A DNA stretch of 6,949 nt from Actinomycetes bacterium. GTDB lineage: Bacteria > Actinomycetota > Acidimicrobiia > Acidimicrobiales > Palsa-688. The notes under the pieces were generated by a model, which was given only the letters and a program-made list of their open reading frames with translations, made no database searches and had not been told where the DNA came from. The DNA lies in contig JAKAWM010000153.1 in NCBI GenBank assembly GCA_021827285.1, positions 1 through 6,949 on the forward strand, given 5' to 3'. Shown in pieces: positions 1-5,888 of this stretch (the first letter of the stretch is position 1; each line of letters begins with the position of its first letter). The translations under genes and the position numbers were made by a program.

Positions 1-481
1 TGACGAGCGCCGTGCCCGAGGAGATCCCCGGGCCGGGCAGCGTCGCCCCGAGGTGGCCGACGGTCCCGAAGAGCGCCCGCAGGAGGAGCGACGCAGCGGT
101 GGCTCCGACCAGCTGGGCGAGGATGTAGCCCGGCACCCGGCTCCAAGGGAAGTTGCCCCGGGCGGCGAAGGACAGGGTTACCGCCGGGTTCAGGTGGGCG
201 CCGCTCACCATGCCCATGAAGTAGATGATCGCCATAACCATGAGGCCCGGCGCGACGACCTGGGCGTCGAGGGGGACCTGGCCGTGGGAAACGGCGTCGA
301 CGACCGGGGCACCGGCGGCCACCACGACGAGCAAGAAGGTGCCGAGCACCTCGGAGAAGAGGCGCCGCCACTCGTGGCGTCTCGCACGCGGGTCGCGCAC
401 CCAGGGCGGCTCCGCCTCGTGCGGTCCCCGGCCGAGGATGGTCCCTCGCTCGAGGCTCACCTCTCCTGGGCCATTGACCAT
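1..481 (-). CDS. Aquaporin / glycerol facilitator (MIP family), N-terminal part
   Basis: Major intrinsic protein family channel for passive passage of water or small neutral solutes across the cytoplasmic membrane. The minus-strand frame gives 160 residues before the window ends. Residues 1-38 form a charged cytoplasmic N-terminus. Helix 1 lies at about 39-60 (FSEVLGTFLLVVVAAGA, the usual MIP opening). Helix 2 lies at about 78-95 and runs into the first pore loop, SGAHLNPAVT, with the signature NPA at 98-100. A third segment (PGYILAQLVGATAASLLL) lies at 117-134. The second NPA motif and the selectivity arginine lie outside the window, so water versus glycerol preference cannot be read. The start is ATG at 481: an in-frame TAA lies four codons upstream, and a purine-rich AGAGAAGAGGG stretch sits about 10-20 bases before it. 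The family call is firm. The gene is cut by the window edge; nothing suggests it is broken. Confidence 0.92.
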   Translation of the reverse strand, partial: MVNGPGEVSLERGTILGRGPHEAEPPWVRDPRARRHEWRRLFSEVLGTFLLVVVAAGAPVVDAVSHGQVPLDAQVVAPGLMVMAIIYFMGMVSGAHLNPAVTLSFAARGNFPWSRVPGYILAQLVGATAASLLLRALFGTVGHLGATLPGPGISSGTALV

Positions 482-571
482 GCCAAGACGTTACGCCCTC
501 TTCTCTCTGTTGCGGGGCTCTTGACGGATCTCCCGCTCCTTGGCTCACCAACTCAAGGATCATCCCGCCAG

Positions 572-781
572 TTGGGATCCCGGCGCTGGCTGATTGTGGC
601 AGCCGGGGCCCTGGTCATCGTGATGTGGTTGACTGTGAGCCTTTTCGTGCGAGCCCATGACGGTCTGTTCTTCCCGTGGATTGTCGTCCCGATAAGTTTC
701 TTCCTCGTTCGGAGGTCTTGGCACAGGGGGTGGTTAGGTCCCTCTCCCGCCCGGCGAGCCACGTCGGTCGCCAGGAGGTGA
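572..781 (+). CDS. Small membrane protein, two predicted helices, unknown function
   Basis: I do not recognise a named family. From TTG at 572 the product is 69 residues: a short basic N-terminus (GSRRW), a hydrophobic helix (LIVAAGALVIVMWLTVSLFV), a short loop, a second hydrophobic segment (FFPWIVVPISFFLV) and a very basic tail (RRSWHRGW, then RR at the end). This is the layout of small two-helix actinobacterial membrane proteins. The frame is open far upstream, but that part is antisense to the aquaporin and its composition looks non-coding. AAGGA at 555-559 lies 12 bases before TTG 572, a little far. TTG 521 would give 86 residues with a poorer ribosome site. The gene diverges from the aquaporin, so the two probably share a promoter region. 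Reality of the gene is moderately likely; the start is uncertain. Confidence 0.45.
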   Translation: MGSRRWLIVAAGALVIVMWLTVSLFVRAHDGLFFPWIVVPISFFLVRRSWHRGWLGPSPARRATSVARR

Positions 782-872
782 CCGTTTCGGCCGGGTCGAG
801 ATACGGCTCGCTCGACTGGTGAGGGACTTTCGAGCATTACGAGCAACGGCATCGACAGCAAGCCTGAAAGGC

Positions 873-890
873 CCGCCCAGAGATGGGCGG
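873..890. other. Perfect 7-bp hairpin, GAGA loop
   Basis: CCGCCCA at 873-879 and TGGGCGG at 884-890 are exact reverse complements around a four-base GAGA loop. GAGA fits the GNRA tetraloop pattern that stabilises RNA hairpins when read on the plus strand. There is no following T run, so it is not a standard intrinsic terminator. It could be RNA structure in the leader of the PPOX gene or mark the end of the small gene upstream. A chance occurrence is possible in DNA this GC-rich. Confidence 0.35.
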
Positions 891-1122
891 CAATCGCGTC
901 GAACTGGTCTCGGGCGCCGCATGGTCTCGGGGAACGAGGCTTGGACCTGCCACTGACGACAGCGGACGACCGGCGAGCTGATCTTTATCGCGACGAAGAA
1001 GTGGGCGGGTGCCGCCGGCCTGGCTGCAAGGTCGGTGTCAGGGCCCTAGTACGGGTCGGGCGGTGGTAGCCTTTGGCGCAGAGAGCCGCCCGCTCGAAGA
1101 AGTTGGGAAGAGACCGGCGGCT

Positions 1123-1130
1123 GAGGAGGG
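1123..1130 (+). promoter_or_regulatory. Strong Shine-Dalgarno for the PPOX gene
   Basis: GAGGAGGG is a near-ideal Shine-Dalgarno. It ends a few bases before ACG codons at 1134 and 1137, not near the first GTG at 1179, which is about 50 bases away. The GGAGG core (1125-1129) is 7 bases from ACG 1137 and 4 bases from ACG 1134. It places translation start at the conserved N-terminus of the downstream protein, where no ATG, GTG or TTG exists. Confidence 0.7.
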
Positions 1131-1136
1131 CACACG

Positions 1137-1520
1137 ACGTCGATACCTGACTCACATCGTGATCTGCTCGACGCTGAGGTGGCCACCTTGGCCACGATCG
1201 GACCAGACGGCTACCCCCAGATGTCGGAGCTTTGGTTCCTCGCCGAGGGCGATACCGTCCAGTTGTCGCTCAACACCAGCCGTCAGAAGCTAAAGAACCT
1301 CCAGCACCGCCCGGTTTGCGGCCTCCTCATCCTCGATCTGTCCAACCCTCATCGCTACCTCGAGCTACGAGGCGATGTCGAGATCGAAGCCGATACTGAG
1401 TACCAGTTCGCGGACCGGCTGGGTGCCAAATACCGGTCGGATCTGCGGACGATGGACAAGAAGGGAGAATCGCGGGTTGTCGTCACCATCAGACCGACAA
1501 GGGTTCGGGCCTGGGGTTAG
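1137..1520 (+). CDS. PPOX-class (split-barrel, probably F420-dependent) oxidoreductase
   Basis: Pyridoxamine-phosphate-oxidase-like split-barrel protein of about 127 residues, the usual size of short actinobacterial F420/FMN-dependent members; the substrate is unknown. The N-terminus reads SIPDSHRDLLDAEVATLATIGPDG, the first helix and strand of the family. It continues with YPQMSELWFL, the cofactor-phosphate-contacting stretch LNTSRQKLKNL, the strand RYLELRGDVEIE and the final strand VVVTIRPTRVRAWG. The start is odd: the open frame begins after TGA at 1122 and has no ATG, GTG or TTG until GTG 1179, which would remove the conserved first 14 residues. The strong SD at 1123-1130 instead points to ACG at 1137 (or 1134). 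Either ACG is used, a start mutation cripples the gene, or a shortened protein is made from GTG 1179 (113 residues). Family call firm; start uncertain. It is the first of three co-directional genes. Confidence 0.85.
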   Translation, partial: TSIPDSHRDLLDAEVATLATIGPDGYPQMSELWFLAEGDTVQLSLNTSRQKLKNLQHRPVCGLLILDLSNPHRYLELRGDVEIEADTEYQFADRLGAKYRSDLRTMDKKGESRVVVTIRPTRVRAWG

Positions 1521-1633
1521 CTTGTCGCCCGAGCCGCGGCGCGCTGAGGGGCGGCTGCTGCGGTTCGCAAAACGGCTCGGTGACTGGCAGGGGAGTAGCT
1601 TGGCCCCCGTCGGCGAGTGAGAAGGAGCATTGC

Positions 1634-1930
1634 GTGGCCAATACCTGTTCCCACCTCGGCACCGTTGCTGTGGTTACTCCTTCCAGCAACGGCTGCGAGG
1701 ACTGTCTAGAGATGGGCGGGAGCTGGGTGCACCTTCGCCTGTGCATGCGTTGCGGTCATGTCGGTTGCTGTGACAGTTCGCCCAACCGTCACGCTACCGC
1801 CCACTGGAAGGCCCATCCCGACCATCCGGTCATCCGTTCTTTCGAGCCGGGTGAAGACTGGTGGTGGTGCTATTCGGACCAGCTTCTCTTTGAGGTGGAA
1901 AATGCCCCTCCTGCGTCGTCACACCCCTGA
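1634..1930 (+). CDS. Stand-alone UBP-type zinc finger protein
   Basis: A 98-residue protein made almost wholly of a ZnF-UBP domain (the fold that in eukaryotic deubiquitinases and HDAC6 binds a free ubiquitin C-terminus). Candidate zinc ligands are spaced as in the family: Cys5 and His7, Cys21 and Cys24 (GCEDC), Cys37 and Cys40 (LCMRCGHVGC), Cys45, then His53, His57 and His61 (NRHATAHWKAHPDHPV). The VIRSFEPGEDWWWCY stretch matches the domain's C-terminal strands. No catalytic domain is attached. The start is GTG 1634, with AAGGAG at 1622-1627 six bases upstream, an excellent ribosome site. The stop at 1930 is nine bases before the DUF5996 start, so the two are likely co-translated. Single-domain ZnF-UBP proteins occur widely in actinobacteria, and their ligand is not established. 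Confidence 0.88.
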   Translation: MANTCSHLGTVAVVTPSSNGCEDCLEMGGSWVHLRLCMRCGHVGCCDSSPNRHATAHWKAHPDHPVIRSFEPGEDWWWCYSDQLLFEVENAPPASSHP

Positions 1931-1939
1931 GGCCCTGCA

Positions 1940-2899
1940 GTGCCGGTGACCCCCGGCTGGGCCCCCCTTCCATTTGAGCAGTGGAGCGCCACCTGCGACA
2001 CCCTGCACGCTCACACCCAGGTCCTCGGCAAGTTGGCTGCTCGTCTGGCTCCCCCCGAGCCGCAACTACAGCACGCGGCCTTGCGCCTCACTGCAAGAGG
2101 ATGGGAGACCCTGCCGCTTCCGGTGCCTGACGGCTCGGGGGCCGTGGTCTTGGCGCTCGATCTGCATGCCCACCGGGCCGTGATCGAGCACAGCGACGGG
2201 CGCCGCCACGGAGTCGACCTGACCCCGGACCGCGCCGTAGGCGACGTGACCAGGGAGATCCTCCGGACTGTCGCCGACGTGGCCGGAACGGTGGCCTTCG
2301 ACCCTCGTCCCCAGGAGGTCGCGTGGACAGTCCCGCTCGACCAGGACGATGAGCACGCGACCTACGATCCCGAGCAGGTGGCCGCCTATCTGAGTGCCGC
2401 AACCCAGGCGGCAATAGTCCTCAGCGAGCTGCGGGCACCGTTCCGGGGCCGCTGCACGCCGGTCAATGCCTGGTGGGGATCGTTCGACCTGGCTGTCAGC
2501 CTCTTTTCGGGCAAGCCCGCCGATCCCGCATCGTCGGAGTTCATACGGCGCAACGCCATGGACGCCGAAGAGATCGCTATCGGCTGGTGGCCAGGAGACC
2601 GGCGCTACCCGCGGGCCGCCTTCTACGCCTACGCCCACCCTGCACCCGCGGACTACGGGCACGGGGCTCTCGAACCCTCAGCGGCCCGGTGGGAACCGAG
2701 CCTCGGCGAGTTCATCCTGGATTGGGACGACGTGGTCACATCGGACGATCCGCGCCGGACGGCGCTCCTTTTCGCCAGGTCCGCCGTCAAGCACTCCTGC
2801 GCTTCATGCGGCTGGGATCCCGCCCTCTCGGCCAGCCTGGAAGGTCATCCCCCGCCTGTAACGGTCTCCTCTTCGTCGCCACGCGAGAGACTGGTGTAG
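1940..2899 (+). CDS. DUF5996 family protein
   Basis: A soluble 319-residue protein that I assign to DUF5996, a family without known function. The family pattern is visible: N-terminal LPFEQWSATCDTLHAHTQVLGKLA (10-33), strand-rich LPVPDGSGAVVLALDLHAHRAVIEHSDGR (about 60-88), a middle helix-rich part, then the typical PVNAWWGSFDLAVSLFSGKP (174-193), EIAIGWWPGD (211-220), AAFYAYAHPAP (226-236) and LGEFILDWDDV (255-265). There is no signal peptide and no membrane segment. The start is GTG 1940; GAGG at 1929-1932 overlaps the stop of the zinc-finger gene and lies 7 bases upstream, suggesting translational coupling. The C-terminal tail after about residue 300 (PPPVTVSSSSPRERLV) is low in complexity and may be non-conserved. 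The frame looks intact. Family call fairly firm from the WWGSFDLAV and FYAYAHP motifs; function unknown. Confidence 0.82.
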   Translation: MPVTPGWAPLPFEQWSATCDTLHAHTQVLGKLAARLAPPEPQLQHAALRLTARGWETLPLPVPDGSGAVVLALDLHAHRAVIEHSDGRRHGVDLTPDRAVGDVTREILRTVADVAGTVAFDPRPQEVAWTVPLDQDDEHATYDPEQVAAYLSAATQAAIVLSELRAPFRGRCTPVNAWWGSFDLAVSLFSGKPADPASSEFIRRNAMDAEEIAIGWWPGDRRYPRAAFYAYAHPAPADYGHGALEPSAARWEPSLGEFILDWDDVVTSDDPRRTALLFARSAVKHSCASCGWDPALSASLEGHPPPVTVSSSSPRERLV

Positions 2900-3116
2900 G
2901 CGCGGGCCTCGTCTTCGCCGAAGTTCTTCAGGGGGTCGAACCCGAGCACGGTTGCCATTCCAGCACACCCGAAGTCAAGCAACAACGGCGCTCCCGCATC
3001 GTCCTCAGCCTGACCGTCGGGTCGGGGCGGCTGTCGTTCCGCGTGTCGGATGGCCGAGGAGGAGTCGTCTCCGTCGGCATCTCAGAACGCCGCTGGGTGC
3101 GGCATGGCTCGGGCGA
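2900..3116. other. Convergent intergenic gap, nothing identified
   Basis: This gap lies between the DUF5996 stop (plus strand) and the antiporter stop (minus strand). A shared terminator would be expected, but only weak hairpins are visible: CTTC-GCC-GAAG followed by TTCTT at 2913-2928, and GCCGC-TGGGT-GCGGC at 3089-3103. Neither is convincing. An open plus-strand frame crosses the gap but shows no recognisable family. Confidence 0.4.
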
Positions 3117-4285
3117 TCATGCTCGTATGTGCCGTTCCAGCCACCGGGCCATCACTACGTCGGTGGATGAGTGAGCAACTATGGATATCGCCACAGTGAT
3201 GACCGTGAGCACGAAAATGCGGTGGGCATTGCCGTTGGTGGACTCGAGGACGATGAGACCGTAGACAACCGAGGCGAAGCCCTTTGGGCCAAACCAGGCT
3301 GCTGCCGCCTGCTCCCGCCAACCGAGGGTACTGCGCTGGAGGGAGATGACGAGTGCGACGGGGCGAGCCACCACAATGGCTGCCACGGCGAACAGCCAGC
3401 CAGCCACACCGACTTTCCCAACCAGGACAGGGGTGACAAGAGCGCCGAAGGCAAGCAGGGCGGCTAGTTTCAACAGCTCGGTGACCAGCTCCCCAAAGCG
3501 GTGAAAGGCGTCACGAGCCTGCGGGCTGACCGAGGCGACGGTGATCCCTCCAACAAACGCGGCGAGAAATGCGTTTGCGCCTGTGACCTCGCACAACGCG
3601 AGCAAGCCCAGGCCAACGGCGAACGGGCCGAGGGGCTCGTACTGGGCACTGGCAGAGAACAGGCGGCTACGCTCAAGGGCGACGAACACCCATGGCACGG
3701 CGACCCCAAGGGCGATCCCCGAGGTCAGGTTGGCCACCAGGCGTGCAGTGTCCAGCGGCCCGGTCGAGGACACATCGAGTAGCACGAGCACGATCGGAAG
3801 GGCCAGGCCGTCGTTGAGGCCGCTTTCCACGTTGAGGAGTTGCCTGAGCCGGGCCGGTACCTCTGATCTGAGCGGCCCACGATGGCGGCCGCGAACACGG
3901 GATCCGTCGGGCTCAAAACCGCACCAACCAGGAAGGCGTCGATCCAGTCGAGGCCACCGACGTACCTGGCGAGGACGGCGATCGCCCCGAGAGTAAGGGG
4001 AAGACCCAAGAGCAGTGCCCGTCCCGGCAGCCGCCAGGCCTTGCGCAGTTCGCCGGCGCTGGCGGCCATGCCGTCGGTGAACAGCACGCTGAAGAGGGCA
4101 AGCACCGCCAGCTCGTGGACAGCCGGCTGTCGGGGCGTGGCGGTTACGACATCGAGGGCCCCCGGCCCGAAGATGAAACCGGCGCCGAGGAACAATACCG
4201 AGGTCGACAGCACCGTGCGATGGGCGAGCTGGGAAACGAGCACCGCGACGGCGAGCGTGGCAGCGAACACCAGGACCTCGACCAC
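3117..4285 (-). pseudogene. CPA1/NhaP-type Na+(K+)/H+ antiporter, frameshifted
   Basis: Monovalent cation/proton antiporter of the inner membrane, here split over two frames. The first part runs from GTG 4285 (the first start after an in-frame TGA) to about 3867: VEVLVFAATLAVAVLVSQLAH, FLGAGFIFGPG, then VGAVLSPTDPVFAAAIVGRS, with the CPA1 SPTDPV motif at residues 125-130. The second part continues in another frame to TGA at 3117-3119: EVPARLRQLLNVESGLNDGLALP (the Asn-Asp ion site typical of electroneutral CPA1 members), several hydrophobic helices, and WFGPKGFASVVYGLIVLE near the end. An exact TCAGA duplication at the junction causes the shift. Dropping one copy gives GRSEVPARLR and an unbroken 387-residue protein, the normal family size without a large cytosolic tail. 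As written, translation from 4285 stops at 3725 after 186 residues, before most of the transport core. No other damage is seen, so the lesion is recent, phase-variable or a consensus error. Confidence 0.88.
3862..3871. repeat. 5-bp tandem duplication that frameshifts the antiporter
   Basis: TCTGATCTGA on the plus strand (TCAGATCAGA in the coding sense) is an exact two-copy tandem repeat of five bases. One copy fits the conserved reading GRSEVPARLR; the second adds five bases and shifts the frame. A tandem duplication is the expected product of replication slippage. It is not the homopolymer indel typical of read errors. Confidence 0.8.
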
Positions 4286-4361
4286 AGTCCCAGTCTTTCA
4301 GGCGGTCAACGAACCGTGGAACCATAGGCGAAAGCGGCCTGCAGACCGGGGGAGCTAGCAT

Positions 4362-4378
4362 TTTGCGCCCCGCGCAAA
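4362..4378. promoter_or_regulatory. Perfect inverted repeat, candidate operator or hairpin
   Basis: TTTGCGC-CCC-GCGCAAA is an exact 7-bp inverted repeat with a three-base centre. It lies 76 bases upstream of the antiporter start (minus strand) and 26 bases upstream of the minigene ATG (plus strand). No T tract follows on either strand, so a protein-binding site between divergent starts is more likely than a terminator. The cognate regulator is unknown. A leader hairpin is also possible. Confidence 0.4.
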
Positions 4379-4404
4379 GCCGCCTGGACCACCGAGGAGG
4401 ACAA

Positions 4405-4425
4405 ATGACCAAAGTACAGCGATGA
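4405..4425 (+). CDS. Possible six-codon minigene or gene remnant
   Basis: A strong ribosome site, GAGGAGG at 4394-4400, lies four bases before ATG 4405. That ATG opens a frame of only six residues (MTKVQR) ending in TGA at 4423-4425. The stop overlaps another ATG (4422) in the ATGA arrangement, but the frame it opens runs antisense into the ClC gene and looks non-coding. A terminator-like hairpin follows at 4439-4458. It could be a leader peptide whose regulated gene is gone, a small RNA with a short open frame, or the 5' stub of a deleted gene. Coding status is uncertain. Confidence 0.22.
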   Translation: MTKVQR

Positions 4426-4438
4426 CAGCTCGAATTTC

Positions 4439-4458
4439 GGGGCGGACGGGCCCCTTTT
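4439..4458 (+). terminator. Weak intrinsic terminator-like hairpin
   Basis: GGGGC at 4439-4443 pairs with GCCCC at 4450-4454 around a six-base loop (GGACGG) and is followed directly by TTTT. The stem has five G-C pairs and the T run is short, so termination would be modest. It lies 13 bases after the minigene stop on the plus strand. On the minus strand the hairpin lies about 50 bases downstream of the ClC stop but has no T tract in that direction. Confidence 0.4.
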
Positions 4459-4505
4459 CAACATCATCTGCAAGGGTTCAGGGGAGTTCCTCCCTCGTTA
4501 TCGGG

Positions 4506-5888
4506 CTACACTGGCGCTCCGACTTCAGCGAACGGGGGGCCCTGGCGGAGGTGGCGCTTGGTGGAGGCGTGGCCCTTTCGCCACCAGTCGGCGGCGGTGT
4601 AGAGGGAGGCGGGTACTAGGGCCCGGGAGACGGCCGTTGCCGCGGCGGCGGCGAGCGCGATCGGCACGAGAACCGAGAGCCCGCTGTGGGTGAGCTCGAT
4701 GACGAGCACGATAGAGGCGATCGGGCTTTGCATGGCGCCCGACAGCAATGCCGCGGCACCAATTAGCGCGAACGCGGCGGCGGGACTACCCGGGAGTAGC
4801 ACCTCCCAGGCCCTCCCCGCCAATAGACCGGCAAGCGCCCCAATGGTCATGGTGGGGGTGAACAGCCCGCCGACCGCCCCGGCGCGCAAGCAGGCGGCGG
4901 TGGCGAGGGGGCGCACGAGGGCGATGGCCGCAACGAGCGGCAGCGCGAGGGCGCCGGAGAACGCGAGTTGGACTACATCCTTTCCGTTGCCGAGCACTTG
5001 GGGGAGGGCGATGGCGACGGCACCGGTTGCACTGAGCGCGACGGTGATGGTGCCAAGAGCCTTGGTCCCCTTGGTCGATCTAGCCTTGGCCCAGCCCACC
5101 AGCACGACCAGGGCCGCCCCGAGCAGGCCAGCCAGCACGCCGGCCGGCAACGCCCAGATGGTGAGCGAGGCCGTGACCTTAAAGTGGCCAACGTCGTAGG
5201 TGGGCCGGTCCGGGAGGAGCAGCCATGAAGTGACAGTAGCCACCGCGGCAGTGGCCAGGGCGGGGACGACAGCGGAAAGGGCCATGGTACCGAGGAGAAC
5301 CTCGGCTGTGAACAGCGCGCCACCCAGGGGCACATTGTAGACGGCCGCCATTCCCGCGCCCGCACCACTGGCGACGAGGACCCGCCGCTGGAGTGGGGTG
5401 AGGCCGGCCCGGTCGCATAGCGCGCTCGCGATCCCGGCGCCCAGTTCCTTCGGGGCGCCCTCCCGTCCCAGGGTGGCTCCGGCGCCTACCGCCACGATCT
5501 GCAAGAGGGCGTTGGCCGCGGTGCCGAGGGGTCGTAGCCGCCCTTGGTGCTCCCAAACAGCCTCGTCCAGGCCCCGAACCGGGCCACCGACCTTGCGCAA
5601 GAGCACCCACGCCCCACCTAGCACGACCCCAGCGCCCGAGAGCACCACGAGACGGCGCCAGGCCGGCCCTTGGTGCAGGCCAGCCAGGAAGTCCCCGTGG
5701 TGATAGCTGTAAGCCAAGTGCTGGACGCCATGAAGTATGGCCATGAGCACGCCGGCCCCGATCCCCGCGCCGATGCCTGCCAGGACGAGGACCATCCAAA
5801 AACGCCAAGAGCGCAGGGACTGGTCGGCCTCGTCGTCAGCAGGCAGGTTCGGTTGGTGCAGACCCCGCCCGACTGCCATACGCGCCAT
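4506..5888 (-). CDS. ClC-family chloride channel or Cl-/H+ exchanger
   Basis: Integral membrane anion transporter of 460 residues, normal for bacterial ClC proteins without CBS domains. In the chosen numbering, the gating-glutamate motif is GREGAP at 141-146, with Glu143 matching E148 of the E. coli protein and Ala replacing the usual Pro. Next come VYNVPLGGALFTAEVLL at 184-200, GGLFTPTM at 340-347 (the GxFxP anion-site loop) and SLYTA with Tyr430 (equivalent of Tyr445). The first anion motif GSGIP is not recognisable; the corresponding stretch reads VGGPVRGLDEAV. The residue after Glu196 is Val, where E. coli ClC has the internal proton glutamate (E203), as in eukaryotic ClC channels. The start is ATG 5888, which overlaps the preceding small frame's stop as TGATG. 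The frame extends to a TTG at 5996, but that added segment is Arg/Pro-rich and looks non-coding. A 220-base gap separates it from the antiporter on the same strand. Confidence 0.9.
   Translation of the reverse strand: MARMAVGRGLHQPNLPADDEADQSLRSWRFWMVLVLAGIGAGIGAGVLMAILHGVQHLAYSYHHGDFLAGLHQGPAWRRLVVLSGAGVVLGGAWVLLRKVGGPVRGLDEAVWEHQGRLRPLGTAANALLQIVAVGAGATLGREGAPKELGAGIASALCDRAGLTPLQRRVLVASGAGAGMAAVYNVPLGGALFTAEVLLGTMALSAVVPALATAAVATVTSWLLLPDRPTYDVGHFKVTASLTIWALPAGVLAGLLGAALVVLVGWAKARSTKGTKALGTITVALSATGAVAIALPQVLGNGKDVVQLAFSGALALPLVAAIALVRPLATAACLRAGAVGGLFTPTMTIGALAGLLAGRAWEVLLPGSPAAAFALIGAAALLSGAMQSPIASIVLVIELTHSGLSVLVPIALAAAAATAVSRALVPASLYTAADWWRKGHASTKRHLRQGPPFAEVGAPV

Larger units (their letters stand above)
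782..1136. other. Intergenic stretch with no convincing gene
   Basis: About 350 bases in which no frame on either strand gives a recognisable protein; the open frames are short and rich in Arg/Pro, typical of non-coding frames in GC-rich DNA. Visible items are a 7-bp hairpin at 873-890 (CCGCCCA, loop GAGA, TGGGCGG) without a T tract, a GGGACTTT half-site at 823-830, and a strong Shine-Dalgarno at 1123-1130 belonging to the next gene. It could hold the promoter and leader of the PPOX gene. I could not identify a -35/-10 pair with confidence. Confidence 0.5.

Noticed and set aside
53..571. Long plus-strand open frame leading into the small membrane protein
   Set aside because: It is antisense to the well-supported aquaporin, its product is Glu/Gly/Arg/His-rich without any motif, and the helix-bearing part begins only near 572.
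2066..2662. 198-residue minus-strand open frame inside the DUF5996 gene
   Set aside because: Antisense shadow of a well-supported gene in GC-rich DNA; the product is Arg/Gly/Pro-rich with no family pattern.
2473..3174. 233-residue plus-strand open frame overlapping DUF5996 and the 2900-3116 gap
   Set aside because: Its first half is a shifted reading of DUF5996. The part in the gap has no recognisable fold, and no start with a ribosome site was found there.
4286..4412. Upstream extension of the antiporter in the frame of its C-terminal half
   Set aside because: That frame upstream of the duplication gives an Arg/Pro-rich sequence without helices; the true N-terminal half is in the other frame from GTG 4285.
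4482..4494. GGGAG-TTC-CTCCC hairpin as a terminator after the ClC gene
   Set aside because: A five-pair stem with no T tract on the minus strand; too weak to call.
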